Assembly (NCBI GenBank): GCA_964511495.1
Contig: CAZEFT010000001.1
Span: forward strand, 62,001 to 126,000
From: Litorimonas sp964511495
GTDB taxonomy: Bacteria; Pseudomonadota; Alphaproteobacteria; Caulobacterales; Maricaulaceae
Direction of reading: 5' to 3'
Length of the DNA stretch: 64,000 nt
Shown here: piece by piece, positions 26,328 through 36,151 of the stretch
How the letters are laid out: each line of letters opens with the position of its first letter
How positions within the stretch are numbered: position 1 is the stretch's first letter
Notes under the pieces: generated by a model
Seen by the model: only the letters and a program-made list of their open reading frames with translations
Databases searched by the model: none
Told to the model about the DNA's origin: nothing
Position numbers and translations under genes: made by a program

Positions 26328-26852
26328 ATGGACGTCAGTAAAATCAAAGCCGGAGAGAACCCGCCCTTCGATATTAATGTCATTATTGAAGTCCCCTTGG
26401 GCGGTGAGCCGATTAAATATGAAATGGACAAAGCCTCGGGAGCAATGTTTGTTGACCGCTTTCTCTACACGTCCATGCGCTATCCTTGTAATTATGGCTT
26501 CATTCCTCATACGCTTTCTGATGACGGTGACCCAACCGATGTCTTGGTCGTCGGGCAACGTGCGCTCATGCCAGGCTGTATCGTGCGGGCACGTCCTGTC
26601 GGGGTTTTGATGATGGAAGATGAAGCCGGAATTGACGAAAAAATCGTCGCCGTACCGCATACCAAACTGACCCCATATTACGATAAGATAAAATCCTACA
26701 CTGATCTGCCCGAAGTCCTCCAAGATCGCATCCCGCACTTCTTTGGTCATTATAAAGATCTGGAAAAGGATAAATGGGTAAAAGTTTTGGGCTGGGAAGA
26801 TAAAGACAAAGCCGCCGAACTTATCTTGTCAGGCATTAAGGCAGCGGGCTAA
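26328..26852 (+). CDS. ppa: Inorganic pyrophosphatase
   Basis: 174 residues, standard family I length. It hydrolyses pyrophosphate to drive biosynthesis in the cytoplasm. Motifs are FDINVIIEVP, the substrate Lys region YEMDKASG, YPCNYGFIPHT, and the metal-binding signature DGDPTDVLVVG with its three Asp, followed by DEKIVAVP. Ends at a bidirectional terminator facing sdhB. Confidence 0.97.
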   Translation: MDVSKIKAGENPPFDINVIIEVPLGGEPIKYEMDKASGAMFVDRFLYTSMRYPCNYGFIPHTLSDDGDPTDVLVVGQRALMPGCIVRARPVGVLMMEDEAGIDEKIVAVPHTKLTPYYDKIKSYTDLPEVLQDRIPHFFGHYKDLEKDKWVKVLGWEDKDKAAELILSGIKAAG

Positions 26853-26877
26853 TAAAGCCGCTCTTATAAGCACAATA

Positions 26878-26909
26878 AAAAAGCCTCTCGCAATGAGAGG
26901 CTTTTTTAT
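26878..26909. terminator. Bidirectional terminator between ppa and sdhB
   Basis: Stem AAGCCTCTC / GAGAGGCTT with a GCAAT-type loop, A run before and T run after. Serves the convergent ppa and sdhB transcripts. Confidence 0.92.
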
Positions 26910-26928
26910 AACTAAGTTTTGACAGCCA

Positions 26929-27711
26929 TTAGGCCCGCTCGACCATCATCCGTTTGACATCAGCAATGGCTTTAGCCGGGTTCAGACCCTTTGGACACAC
27001 ATTCGCGCAGTTCATGATGGTGTGGCACCGATAAAGCTTGAACGGATCTTCGAGATTATCGAGGCGTTCTTTCTTGGCATCATCGCGACTATCCACCAAC
27101 CAACGATAGGCTTGCAGCAGGGCCGCAGGGCCGAGATAACGATCTCCATTCCACCAGTAAGACGGGCAAGACGTTGAGCAAGACGCACAAAGAATACATT
27201 CGTAATAACCGTCCAATTTTTCACGATCATCAGGAGATTGCTTAATTTCCTCTGTCGGCAAAGGCGTCGATGTATGGAGCCAAGGCTCGATTGACGCATA
27301 TTGCTTATAAAAATTGGACAAGTCCGGCACGAGATCCCGTACAACAGGCATATGCGGCAAAGGCGAAATGGTAATCGTATCGCCACCGCCCACTTCATCG
27401 ATACCCTTAGTACAGGCCAATGTATTGCGACCGCCAATATTCATGGCACAAGAACCGCACACGCCTTCGCGACAGGAGCGACGGAAAGCCAAGGTCGGGT
27501 CAATTTCGTTTTTGATTTTAAACAGCGCGTCCAGGACCATAGGGCCGCACTCATCCAAATCAATCTGGTACGTATCCCAATAAGGATTGCCGCCATCGCT
27601 AGGATCGTAACGGTAAATCTTAAACGTTTTCAGTCGCGTGGCTCCCGACTTGGCGGGCCAAGCTTTGCCTTTACGGACTTTCGAATTTTTCGGTAGGGTC
27701 AACTGTACCAT
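26929..27711 (-). CDS. sdhB: Succinate dehydrogenase iron-sulfur subunit
   Basis: 260 residues, normal length. It carries electrons from SdhA to the quinone site of complex II at the inner membrane. The [2Fe-2S] cluster ligands are CREGVCGSC plus a later Cys (TLAC); the [4Fe-4S] and [3Fe-4S] ligands are CILCASCSTSCP and CHTIMNCANVCPKG. Unlike the usual sdhCDAB order it lies about 5.6 kb from sdhA, with five other genes and a terminator between, so it has its own promoter in 27712-27760. Confidence 0.98.
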   Translation of the reverse strand: MVQLTLPKNSKVRKGKAWPAKSGATRLKTFKIYRYDPSDGGNPYWDTYQIDLDECGPMVLDALFKIKNEIDPTLAFRRSCREGVCGSCAMNIGGRNTLACTKGIDEVGGGDTITISPLPHMPVVRDLVPDLSNFYKQYASIEPWLHTSTPLPTEEIKQSPDDREKLDGYYECILCASCSTSCPSYWWNGDRYLGPAALLQAYRWLVDSRDDAKKERLDNLEDPFKLYRCHTIMNCANVCPKGLNPAKAIADVKRMMVERA

Positions 27712-27761
27712 TTCAGACCTTATTCCTTCTTATTTGCGGCGCACTATAGAATGCTTCCGTT

Positions 27762-27789
27762 AAAAAACGAAGAGGAAACCCTCTTCGTT
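27762..27789 (-). terminator. Minus-strand terminator after the creD-like gene
   Basis: Perfect ten-base stem AACGAAGAGG / CCTCTTCGTT with a four-base loop; on the minus strand it is followed by a run of six T. It separates the creD-like transcript from sdhB. Confidence 0.9.
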
Positions 27790-27852
27790 CCACAGTCATT
27801 TTGTCGCTTTTTCAAAGCATTAGAAAGATAAAGCCAGCTGAAGCCCTCTCCG

Positions 27853-29292
27853 TCACGATTGGTCTGACTTTTCGCCATACCAATTTAAGTTTCGCGTCAG
27901 ATACATCGTGCCCGCAATGGCCACAAAGCTTGTCAGCGCGCCGACCATTAAGGCAAAGTCCTGCATACTCATCAAAACGAAAAGTAATCCATAGACTAAG
28001 GCGAAGACGATACCCGTTTTCACAATATAACGCTTATCGCCAAAAACAGCGCCAGCATATCCTGCCGTCGCCAAAACGGTGGCGCCCGCTGACACAATGA
28101 ATGCCAAAGTGAAACCAATATGTTCAGAGAATGCCAAGAGTAAGAGATAGAAAATCGCCTGCGCCAATCCAATCAAGAGATATTGCGCCGGGTGAACCGG
28201 CACGCCGATAATGACTTCCAACAGAAAATACGCCAAAAAGACGAGACCGATAAACATGACGGAATATTTCAAAGCACGATTGACCGTTTGATAGGGATTA
28301 CTGGTCGCCACAAAATTTACCCCCATAGAAGAGCCGGATTGCATAAGAGAGGACAGGATCCCCACCTTGCCATGACCGCGAATTCCGCGGCGAAGATAGG
28401 GTACATTCCATTCGGCCTCGAAGCCGTCTTCGGTAATCTCACGGCTATCCGGTGGGAGGTCTCCGACGAAGCCGGGATCAGCCCAAGCAGATGAGAGGCT
28501 CACTTGCGTGGAGCGCGCATAGGGCCGAACCGCAAAAGTTTTAGCACCGCCAAGTTCCAAACTTACCGAGACGTCCAAATTTTGACCTTCGGTGATTAGG
28601 TCCGACACATCAACCGAGAGATAGGTTTCACGACTGCCCATCACATCTTTAAGGCCATAGCGATGCGCGTCTTTGGCGTAATCCAAACCGGGGCGCGGGA
28701 GGCCTTGCGCCCCTGCGGCTGGTTCAAATAGCCGCTTTTGCTCGGCTGCGTCATCCACCCCTTTAACGGACAATTCAATATCGCGCTTCAATCCCCGCAC
28801 ATCGGTTAACGCGATTAAGAGGCGCGCACGATCCCATTGCAAGTCAATATTCCCATCAGGCATCAAGGCTTTGGGATCCTTAAATCGGGCGGTTAAGTCA
28901 CCTTTTGCCGTAAAAATCGGAACTTCGAATAGGGACAGTTTTCGCGTATCGGTCTGAATGTTGTCAAACACACCCCGCCCTTGTTCAGCAAAAAGGATAT
29001 AGTCTCCGCTACTGGAAACCTTACCCTCTGAGTCAAATGACAAATAGGGAATACTCAGAATCGGCCCCGTCACAGTTTGCGCCCCGCCATAATTATTGGA
29101 CACCGTACGCATCACCTCATCCGCACGGTGAGATCGCTCATAACTGATAAAGGAAATAAACATGGCGGGAATAGCCATGAGCAAAACCAGAAAACAGACG
29201 AGAATAAGTTTCAAGCCGCGTGATCGACGAAAGGGGCTTCGCATTGTGGGAGGCGGTGAATAAGTGTCAGACATAACGAGCGCTTTCAGCAT
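27853..29292 (-). CDS. creD: CreD-family inner-membrane protein
   Basis: 479 residues, or 473 if started at ATG 29274; no clear ribosome site decides. An N-terminal membrane helix (LILVCFLVLLMAIPAMFIS) is followed by a large periplasmic part beginning with the family motif YGGAQTVTGPILSIPY, and then by five or six C-terminal helices (LVFLAYFLLEVI, VHPAQYLLIGLAQAIFYLLL). CreD proteins are envelope-integrity factors linked to two-component and beta-lactam responses; no creBC genes lie here, so regulation is unknown. Lies between hypothetical genes and sdhB. Confidence 0.93.
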   Translation of the reverse strand: MLKALVMSDTYSPPPTMRSPFRRSRGLKLILVCFLVLLMAIPAMFISFISYERSHRADEVMRTVSNNYGGAQTVTGPILSIPYLSFDSEGKVSSSGDYILFAEQGRGVFDNIQTDTRKLSLFEVPIFTAKGDLTARFKDPKALMPDGNIDLQWDRARLLIALTDVRGLKRDIELSVKGVDDAAEQKRLFEPAAGAQGLPRPGLDYAKDAHRYGLKDVMGSRETYLSVDVSDLITEGQNLDVSVSLELGGAKTFAVRPYARSTQVSLSSAWADPGFVGDLPPDSREITEDGFEAEWNVPYLRRGIRGHGKVGILSSLMQSGSSMGVNFVATSNPYQTVNRALKYSVMFIGLVFLAYFLLEVIIGVPVHPAQYLLIGLAQAIFYLLLLAFSEHIGFTLAFIVSAGATVLATAGYAGAVFGDKRYIVKTGIVFALVYGLLFVLMSMQDFALMVGALTSFVAIAGTMYLTRNLNWYGEKSDQS

Positions 29293-29466
29293 GAACAGTT
29301 AAACGGAATGTCAGAATTTATTCAAAAAAGCGGCAGGAAAAAGCCCGGAAGGGTATAAAATTATGACCGTTTAAAGACGAATTGGGCGGTTCAGATAGTC
29401 ATTTGAGACACCACTAAAAATGCCCGGTCAGGACAATACTCTTTATAGCCAGATAAAGTGGGGCAG

Positions 29467-29775
29467 CTATTCCGCGGCGAGGGGGTTAGCGGTATGGTCG
29501 TTCAAAGCCGTCCGAAAATCCGGAATTTCACATTCCAGAGTCGCTTGACCCTTTATACGTTTCGTCCAAAGAAAAGTCAGGGAATCAGACCGACAGTTTA
29601 ATGTATCGGCTATATCGCCTTGGACTGTTTCTCTGATTTTTGTCGGAGCTTCCGCTGTGGCGCGTAATGCACCCGTGATAAATTCGGCGCCATCATGCAC
29701 AGGCGAAGGTGTCACCGATTCTTTGGCGAGCGGCATTTCAAATATATTATCTTTTGCGAATTTATCGCGTCTCAT
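29467..29775 (-). CDS. Hypothetical protein, 102 residues
   Basis: A soluble protein with a helical middle (GAEFITGALRATAEAPTKI) and no signal peptide. It slightly recalls phasin-like helical proteins, but I cannot support the assignment. The coding strand upstream has a GGAGG-type purine run near 29820. It lies in a minus-strand run between the DUF4197 and creD-like genes, with 174 and 186 bases of AT-rich sequence on either side that show no other feature. Confidence 0.55.
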   Translation of the reverse strand: MRRDKFAKDNIFEMPLAKESVTPSPVHDGAEFITGALRATAEAPTKIRETVQGDIADTLNCRSDSLTFLWTKRIKGQATLECEIPDFRTALNDHTANPLAAE

Positions 29776-29961
29776 TCTGGGCCCCTTGTCGGATGAACCA
29801 GCATTAATATATCGCCGTTCACCTCCTTATGTATAATCAGACAGGTAGGCGAATGTGAAATAGTTTTTTAATAATAACTTAAACTTTTCTCACATTGAGC
29901 CCTTATGAGGCGAACTCCGCTTCAATTTTCATCTTCAAAGGGCATTTGTGCAGAAGACTCT

Positions 29962-30681
29962 TTAGGCAAAAACGCGACGCAAAATTTCACTTGTTCGTTT
30001 TGCTGGGTTTTCCCGGATCGCTTTTTCCTCATCAGCGATATAGGTAAACACGCCTTGGAGACCGTAATCCACGCCATGTTGGATTAAATCTGATTTCGCA
30101 TCGGACCCAAGCCGCAGGGCAAAAGGCACGGAATTTAATTGCGAAGACACTTGATCTAGAAGTTGGAGAGCGCCCGTATTTTGTAGCGCATCCCCCATAA
30201 TCGGTGTGAAGAGTGAGGTGAGGCGCGTCGTGGTTTTTTCCTGCAAATAATTTGTTGCCGCATTATCTGGACCCCGCACAATGCCGATTGCGTCTTGAAT
30301 CGAGAGGCCTCTGACCGCATCGAAAAAAATATCCTTGGCAACAGGAGCCGCTTTTTCGGCTCCGCGGTTTAATTGGGTTTGTAAGTTATTGAGCAGGCCG
30401 CCCGCGCCAATCGGTTGCAAGACATTCTGCACATCTTGCAATACTTTTGGCAAAGGAATGCGAATACGGCCATTATCTAAAAAACCACCCTGTTGCCCAA
30501 CCGTTGCTACGGCATGTCCAATGCCGTTATTCAGGGCCGCGCGGATGCCACTGGCCGCTTCGGCTTGAGACAAAGCTCCCGAGTTTATGATACCTTCCAA
30601 GACTGAGGGATCGAGGGTTTCACACGCTGACAGACCAAAGGCCGGAATGGACAGTAAAATCGTGCGACGTGAGAGTGTCAT
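29962..30681 (-). CDS. DUF4197-family exported protein
   Basis: 239 residues. The N-terminus is a signal with a twin-Arg-like start (LSRRTILL) and lipobox GLSAC (Cys 20). The body shows the DUF4197 pattern: ALSQAEAASGIRAALNNGI, IRIPLPKVLQDVQ near residue 75, DAIGIVRGPDNAATNYL, and a C-terminal YIADEEKAIRENPAKRTSEI. Periplasmic, function unknown. GGAG lies upstream of the ATG. Confidence 0.9.
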   Translation of the reverse strand: MTLSRRTILLSIPAFGLSACETLDPSVLEGIINSGALSQAEAASGIRAALNNGIGHAVATVGQQGGFLDNGRIRIPLPKVLQDVQNVLQPIGAGGLLNNLQTQLNRGAEKAAPVAKDIFFDAVRGLSIQDAIGIVRGPDNAATNYLQEKTTTRLTSLFTPIMGDALQNTGALQLLDQVSSQLNSVPFALRLGSDAKSDLIQHGVDYGLQGVFTYIADEEKAIRENPAKRTSEILRRVFA

Positions 30682-30732
30682 AATTTTCTCCTCATGGTGT
30701 TCGGCTCGGGCGTAATGATTACGTAAATTTCT

Positions 30733-31554
30733 TCATTCAACGCCAAAATCCTTGAAGTCAGGACTACGCTTTTCAAAGAAGGCCGTCACCCCTTCTTTAC
30801 AATCATAGGATTTAAAGGCCTTATCGAGAAGCGCGCTTTCTTTGAGATGCGCTTGAAACGGGCCGTCATTCAAAGCTCCGAAGCCCAACATGGACTGTCG
30901 TAATAAGCGCTTATTTTCAATGGTTGAGGTTGGTGAGCAATTTTGTGCAATATCGCGCGCAAGTGTCAAACTATAAAGCAGAACGTCTTCGGGGTCTTTC
31001 AATTCGCTGACCAATCCTGATTGCAAAATCTCTTCGGCCGTCAATAAACTGCCGCGCAATATCCATTCCTGCGCTTTGGCGAAGCCGACAAGACGTGGCA
31101 AAAACCAAGAAGAGGCGGCGTCAAACATAATACCTCTGCGCGCAAAGGGGAAAGCAAACTTCGCTTTATTCGAGGCGATGCGTAAATCCATGGGTAAGAG
31201 CATGGTCGCTCCAATCCCTGCGGCGGAACCATTAATCGCCGCCATGATGGGTGTCTCGCAGTCAAACATGGACAGCACTAATTGACCGCCCAAATCTAAA
31301 GGGGTGTCCTCATGATATTTTTGTCCCGCTAAACTCGCAAAGCCCTGCGAAATATCGGCGCCCGCACAAAAAGCCCGCCCAGCTCCGGTCACAACAATAA
31401 TGCGGACGCTGTTATCCGCATCTAAAGCCTTATAAGCGTCGATGAGTTCAAAGCACATATCGGCATTGAAACTGTTCATCGCTTCAGGACGGTTCAGCGT
31501 GATAAGGGCCACCGCTTCATTTTCTGTGTCTCTGGAAAGTGTGATTGTCGTCAT
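30733..31554 (-). CDS. Enoyl-CoA hydratase/isomerase-family protein
   Basis: 273 residues, the usual crotonase length. ITLNRPEAMNSFN opens the fold; the oxyanion-hole segments are GRAFCAGADISQG and AAINGSAAGIGATMLLP. The second catalytic Glu of true hydratases (usually about 20 residues further) is not obvious: the segment reads FAFPFARRGIMFDAASSWFLPR, so isomerase or another crotonase activity is possible. It probably acts in acyl-CoA breakdown. No other beta-oxidation gene adjoins it. Confidence 0.9.
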   Translation of the reverse strand: MTTITLSRDTENEAVALITLNRPEAMNSFNADMCFELIDAYKALDADNSVRIIVVTGAGRAFCAGADISQGFASLAGQKYHEDTPLDLGGQLVLSMFDCETPIMAAINGSAAGIGATMLLPMDLRIASNKAKFAFPFARRGIMFDAASSWFLPRLVGFAKAQEWILRGSLLTAEEILQSGLVSELKDPEDVLLYSLTLARDIAQNCSPTSTIENKRLLRQSMLGFGALNDGPFQAHLKESALLDKAFKSYDCKEGVTAFFEKRSPDFKDFGVE

Positions 31555-31651
31555 GAAAGCCTCTCTTAAGCGAGAGACTATTCATGCCATGCCCGACAAA
31601 GCAAGCCTTCAATTTTTCACTTTCAGAAAATGGCAGGGAATGAAAGGAGGC

Positions 31652-33247
31652 TCAGGCCGAGGCTTTTAAAGGTTCAGCATTTTGAGGCAGAAGCGCGGCG
31701 TGAATATCGCGAAGTTTTGCGGGCTTGGTCAAATAAGCTGTATTAGCTTGAGCCAGAAAAGCCTCACGAACGGCAAGGTCACCAACCGATGATAAGGCAA
31801 TAATTCGTAAATTTGAAAATTGTGGATTATTGCGAATGGAACGGATTAACTGCAATCCATCAATTTTCGGCATCTGGTAATCTGTCAATAAAACATCATA
31901 AGGCGCACCCGCCCGTTTAGCCTCACTCAACATACGAGCAGCCTCTTGGGCGCTGTCGGTGCGATCACACTCCAAGCCGATTTGTTTCAGTTGTGATTCC
32001 GTTATGTTTAAATTCAAAACGATATCATCGACGATTAGAATTTTTTGGGAGACAATTGGCGGAAGTGTTTCTGACAACCGTTCTGGCGTGGTTTCCATCG
32101 TGGTGAAAGGTAATGGTAAGCTTACCGAGAAAGCCGTGCCTTCATCCGGTTCGGATCGCACGGAAATGGTTCCCCCCATGAGTTCTGTCAGGCTCTTGGT
32201 GATAGATAATCCCAGACCTGTCCCGCCATATAAGCGTGTGGTTGAACCATCGGCCTGTTGGAATTTTTCGAAGATTGCCTCACACTTATCAGCAGGAATA
32301 CCGATCCCGCTATCTTTAACGACCATTTTAATTTCAGCGACGTCAGCATCATCTGTCGCATTGATATTAACCGTCACGGAAACAAATCCGGTTTCCGTAA
32401 ATTTAATGGCATTACTCAACAAATTTGTCAGAATTTGCCTTAATCGACCTGAGTCACCTATAAATCCTGATTGCGCCGCTTCATCCATTGAGATGATTAA
32501 ATCGAGACCTTTTTCGCGCGCTGTCACACCTAATAATGTCGATACATCCTCCACCATGTCTTTCATAATGAAGGGTTGTGGGTCGAGACTGATTTCATTG
32601 GCATCTATTTTTGAGAAATCCAGAACATCATTTATGACCTGCATTAAGGCGTCACCCGAGCGCAGGAGTGTGTCCACCATTTCCAATTGAGTTTTATTGA
32701 GATCGGAGGATCGTAAGATTTGGGCCATACCCAAAACACCATTCATAGGTGTACGAATTTCATGGCTCATATTTGCCAGAAAACTGGCCTTTGACTCGGC
32801 ACCTGCAATGGCCTGTTTTTCGGCTTGAATTAAGCGGGCCTCACGGGCCTTCATATCGGTAATGTCCGTCAAAACACCAATGATAAATTCTTGACCATCT
32901 TCGGATTTGAAATAAGTTTTTCGAGACTCAACCCAGCGCAATTCGCCTGCACTATTTGTTGTTTCTTCGATATTGATATTGTCTTGATGGGTTTGGAAGA
33001 CCTCATCATCCTTGTCCCAAAAAACTTGTGCCTGTTCCGCTGGGTTAAAATCGAAATCTGATTTTCCCAATAACTCTTCGCGCTGATAGCCCAAAAAATC
33101 ACAAAAGGCTTGATTGACCTCGATCCATAAATGCGCGCTGTCTTTCACGTAAACGGGGTTCGGCAAAAGGTTGATAACCTGCATCAGGAGATCCAGATTA
33201 TGAGCTTTTGTCGTTATTGCATCAATGACAGCGCTGTCCGGGGGCAT
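31652..33247 (-). CDS. Cytoplasmic PAS hybrid histidine kinase
   Basis: 531 residues from ATG 33247, chosen for AAGGAG six bases upstream; a GTG seven codons earlier is unlikely. Domains: PAS (about 25-130, with LPNPVYVKDSAHLWIEVN), coiled coil, HisKA with H162 (MSHEIRTPMNG), ATPase (VKDSGIGIP, GGTGLGLSIT intact), and a receiver domain with Asp in LLTDYQMPKIDG. No membrane segment, so it senses an intracellular cue or is recruited to a partner. No response regulator adjoins it. It lies between sdhA and the enoyl-CoA hydratase gene on the same strand. Confidence 0.94.
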   Translation of the reverse strand: MPPDSAVIDAITTKAHNLDLLMQVINLLPNPVYVKDSAHLWIEVNQAFCDFLGYQREELLGKSDFDFNPAEQAQVFWDKDDEVFQTHQDNINIEETTNSAGELRWVESRKTYFKSEDGQEFIIGVLTDITDMKAREARLIQAEKQAIAGAESKASFLANMSHEIRTPMNGVLGMAQILRSSDLNKTQLEMVDTLLRSGDALMQVINDVLDFSKIDANEISLDPQPFIMKDMVEDVSTLLGVTAREKGLDLIISMDEAAQSGFIGDSGRLRQILTNLLSNAIKFTETGFVSVTVNINATDDADVAEIKMVVKDSGIGIPADKCEAIFEKFQQADGSTTRLYGGTGLGLSITKSLTELMGGTISVRSEPDEGTAFSVSLPLPFTTMETTPERLSETLPPIVSQKILIVDDIVLNLNITESQLKQIGLECDRTDSAQEAARMLSEAKRAGAPYDVLLTDYQMPKIDGLQLIRSIRNNPQFSNLRIIALSSVGDLAVREAFLAQANTAYLTKPAKLRDIHAALLPQNAEPLKASA

Positions 33248-33364
33248 TGCACTCTCCTTACCTTGCACAAGAAATAAGGAGAGAGACTAAACAATCTTTT
33301 AATCTTTTACAAAAAACCCCAATTTGGTGTTTTTAATAGAAAGGGGCCGCCAACAACTGGCTGA

Positions 33365-35149
33365 TCAATAAACCCGTTTTTTCGGCTCGATATAGTCAAT
33401 CCCGTCCGTCATGGTGTAATCATGGACCGGGCGATAATCGATTTTGACTTTGTTTTTCTCACCGTCATACCACGCCAAAGTGTGTTTCATCCACTTATCG
33501 TCCAGACGATCCGGATAATCTTCATGGGCGTGCGCACCGCGAGATTCTTTGCGATTATCAGCGGATGAGATTGTGACCATGGCTTGGCTCAATAGATTAT
33601 CAAGCTCCAAAGTTTCCATCAGGTCGGTATTCCAAACCATTGTTGTATCAGTCACGCTTACATCTTTGATGGACTCAGCAATGGCGGTCACTTTCTTGAC
33701 ACCCTCGGCCAAGCTGACTTCAGTCCGGAAAACCGCACAATGGGCTTGCATGGCTTTTTGCAGATCAAGACGGATATCTGCCGTACGCTTTGTCCCTTTG
33801 GCATTTCTGAATTTCTCGAGACGCGCTAAGGAGTTTGCACCGGCATCAGCAGGTAATGGCTTTTGTTTCGCATTTGGTGTGCAGACCTCGCCGACACGTT
33901 TCCCGGCAGCGCGGCCAAAGACGACCAAATCAATCAGAGAATTAGAACCCAAACGGTTCGCACCGTGAACGGAGACACAGGCGGCCTCGCCGACGGCCAT
34001 TAAACCGGGCACAACGCTGTCTGGATTCTTGCCTTTTTTCGTGACGACTTCGCCGTGATAATTCGTTTGAATACCGCCCATATTATAGTGGCAGGTCGGT
34101 AGGACCGGTATCGGTTCCTTTGTGACGTCGACGCCAGCGAAAATCTTCGCGGTCTCAGAAATACCCGGCAGACGCTCGGCCAAAACAGCCGGATCCAAAT
34201 GATCCAGATGGAGGAAGATATGATCTTTCTCCGGCCCAACACCGCGACCTTCGCGAATTTCAATCGTCATAGCGCGGGAAACAACATCACGCGAGGCGAG
34301 GTCCTTAGCTGAAGGCGCATAGCGTTCCATAAAACGTTCCCCTTCGGAGTTGGTCAAATAACCGCCCTCCCCCCGTGAGCCTTCGGTAATCAGACAGCCT
34401 GCACCGTAAATCCCCGTCGGATGAAACTGAATAAATTCCATATCCTGAACCGGCAAACCGGCACGCAAAACCATGGCATTGCCATCACCCGTACAGGTAT
34501 GAGCAGATGTTGCCGAGAAGAAGACGCGACCGTAACCGCCTGTGGCAAGGATTACGGTTTGAGCTCGGAAACGGTGCAAAGTTCCGTCATCCAATTTCCA
34601 AGCCGTGATACCACGACATTCGCCATTTTCCATAATGAGGTCGAGCGCGAAATATTCGATAAAGAATTCGGCATCATTGCGCAGAGCTTGGCCATATAGC
34701 GTATGTAACATAGCGTGACCTGTTCGGTCTGCCGCCGCGCAAGTGCGTTGAGCTTCTGGGCCTTGTCCCATATTCTGCATCATGCCGCCAAAAGGACGCT
34801 GATAAATCTTACCTTCTTCGGTACGGGAGAACGGCATGCCCCAATGTTCTAATTCATAAACGGCCTTCGGGGCTTCACGGCAAAGATATTCAATAGAGTC
34901 TTGATCGCCAAGCCAGTCCGACCCTTTAACCGTGTCATACATGTGCCAACGCCAATCATCCGGCCCCATATTGCCGAGAGAAGCAGCGATGCCGCCTTGC
35001 GCCGCAACCGTATGAGAGCGCGTCGGGAAGACTTTGGTCACACAGGCGGTTTTCAAACCTTCCTGAGCCGCCCCTAAAGTCGCACGGAGGCCCGAGCCAC
35101 CCGCACCGACAACGACAACATCAAATGTATGATCAATCCATTCAGTCAT
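33365..35149 (-). CDS. sdhA: Succinate dehydrogenase flavoprotein subunit
   Basis: 594 residues, normal length. It oxidises succinate to fumarate. FAD fold VVVGAGGSGLRATLGAAQ at the N-terminus, covalent-FAD His in TRSHTVAAQGGI, active-site segments such as HPTGIYGAGCLITEG, GSRGEGG and LGSNSLIDLVVFGR are all present. It follows sdhD by 25 bases. No sdhB follows: a PAS kinase gene comes next on the same strand. Confidence 0.98.
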   Translation of the reverse strand: MTEWIDHTFDVVVVGAGGSGLRATLGAAQEGLKTACVTKVFPTRSHTVAAQGGIAASLGNMGPDDWRWHMYDTVKGSDWLGDQDSIEYLCREAPKAVYELEHWGMPFSRTEEGKIYQRPFGGMMQNMGQGPEAQRTCAAADRTGHAMLHTLYGQALRNDAEFFIEYFALDLIMENGECRGITAWKLDDGTLHRFRAQTVILATGGYGRVFFSATSAHTCTGDGNAMVLRAGLPVQDMEFIQFHPTGIYGAGCLITEGSRGEGGYLTNSEGERFMERYAPSAKDLASRDVVSRAMTIEIREGRGVGPEKDHIFLHLDHLDPAVLAERLPGISETAKIFAGVDVTKEPIPVLPTCHYNMGGIQTNYHGEVVTKKGKNPDSVVPGLMAVGEAACVSVHGANRLGSNSLIDLVVFGRAAGKRVGEVCTPNAKQKPLPADAGANSLARLEKFRNAKGTKRTADIRLDLQKAMQAHCAVFRTEVSLAEGVKKVTAIAESIKDVSVTDTTMVWNTDLMETLELDNLLSQAMVTISSADNRKESRGAHAHEDYPDRLDDKWMKHTLAWYDGEKNKVKIDYRPVHDYTMTDGIDYIEPKKRVY

Positions 35150-35174
35150 GGGACTATCCTAATTAATTTCTCTC

Positions 35175-35528
35175 TTAACCCAAAAAGGCCAATTTAATGA
35201 GCGCATAAGCCAATACAGCCCAGACAATGAACGCCACGACTTTGTTCTTCAACAGGCCAAATGAGCGCAGACCGCCAGAGAAGTAATCCATAACCACTTC
35301 ATCCATTTCCAACTTACAATACCAAATGGCCGCCGTGGCGAAGGCCAATAGCCCCAAAGCGCCTGCCGGGTGGGACAACCAAGTGACAAAGCCTTGGGAG
35401 GGCGCCTCGGGTGTGCCCATAGAGACCGCGCAGATTGCGCAACACAGCGCAAAAGGTAGGCCGATGATTAAACCCCACCCCACAAATGTGTGAAGCTTGT
35501 GATGAGATGTTCCTTTTCCATGTGCCAT
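35175..35528 (-). CDS. sdhD: Succinate dehydrogenase membrane anchor subunit
   Basis: 117 residues with three membrane helices (about 14-33, 50-70, 96-115). It anchors SdhAB and forms the quinone and heme site with SdhC. The C-terminal half keeps the family pattern HxG / LEMDEVVMDY. A Purine-rich AGGAGA site precedes the start. Eleven bases separate it from sdhC. Confidence 0.93.
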   Translation of the reverse strand: MAHGKGTSHHKLHTFVGWGLIIGLPFALCCAICAVSMGTPEAPSQGFVTWLSHPAGALGLLAFATAAIWYCKLEMDEVVMDYFSGGLRSFGLLKNKVVAFIVWAVLAYALIKLAFLG

Positions 35529-35539
35529 GGCAGGTCTCC

Positions 35540-35920
35540 TTAAATGACGAGGCCGGTACAGATACCGGCAACCAATACGGCCAAGGCAATCATGCCATAG
35601 GATAATTTATTATTCAGTTCAGGATTCAGCATCGCGCCACGATCCCACACAGCATGGCGAAGCTGGGCCAAAGCCATAAAGACAAAGGCAAAGACAAAAA
35701 CAGCAAAACCTATAACACCAAGCGGGCTAAAGATGAGCCCTTCCAGAGGCAATTTCCCCGTCAAAGCCAAGACCAAAAGTCCGATAGACACCAAGAATAA
35801 TGCCACATAGCTGATAATGGCACTGGCACGATGAAGGATGGACGACATCATAGCAGGATGCCAGCGCCAAACCTGTAAATGCGGCGACATGGGCCGCTTA
35901 TCATTCCAAGAAGATGACAT
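35540..35920 (-). CDS. sdhC: Succinate dehydrogenase cytochrome b556 subunit
   Basis: 126 residues with three membrane helices. RPMSPHLQVWRWHPAMMSSILHR matches the N-terminal signature of the family in part (RPxSPHL, SIxHR); the heme-ligand His is likely in LAQLRHAVWDRG. First gene of the sdhCDA operon. Confidence 0.94.
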   Translation of the reverse strand: MSSSWNDKRPMSPHLQVWRWHPAMMSSILHRASAIISYVALFLVSIGLLVLALTGKLPLEGLIFSPLGVIGFAVFVFAFVFMALAQLRHAVWDRGAMLNPELNNKLSYGMIALAVLVAGICTGLVI

Positions 35921-36151
35921 AAAAAGTCCTTATCAAATTTGTCCGCAACCTAGTTTTCTACAGGGTTTAGTCAACGCCTAAGCCTTTGAAAAGTCGCAGA
36001 GTGACCCTAACTTTCTGAAAATCGAGACAATATGGCCCAAATGTCAAAGCCCTACTTGAGAATGGTTATTATCTACGTTGAATTTAACGGGTCATGTACA
36101 CAAGAATACCGGCCAATTAGCCAGGCGGCGGGACATACGGCCCCATATAAA

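Noticed and set aside
31560..31585. Hairpin CTCTCTTAAGCGAGAG between the PAS kinase and the enoyl-CoA hydratase genes
   Set aside because: It is short, lacks a T run on either strand and abuts a start codon; it may be a chance structure.
33300..33345. Possible minus-strand terminator after sdhA near ACCCCAATTTGGTGT
   Set aside because: The stem has mismatches and only four or five good pairs, though a T run follows on the minus strand.
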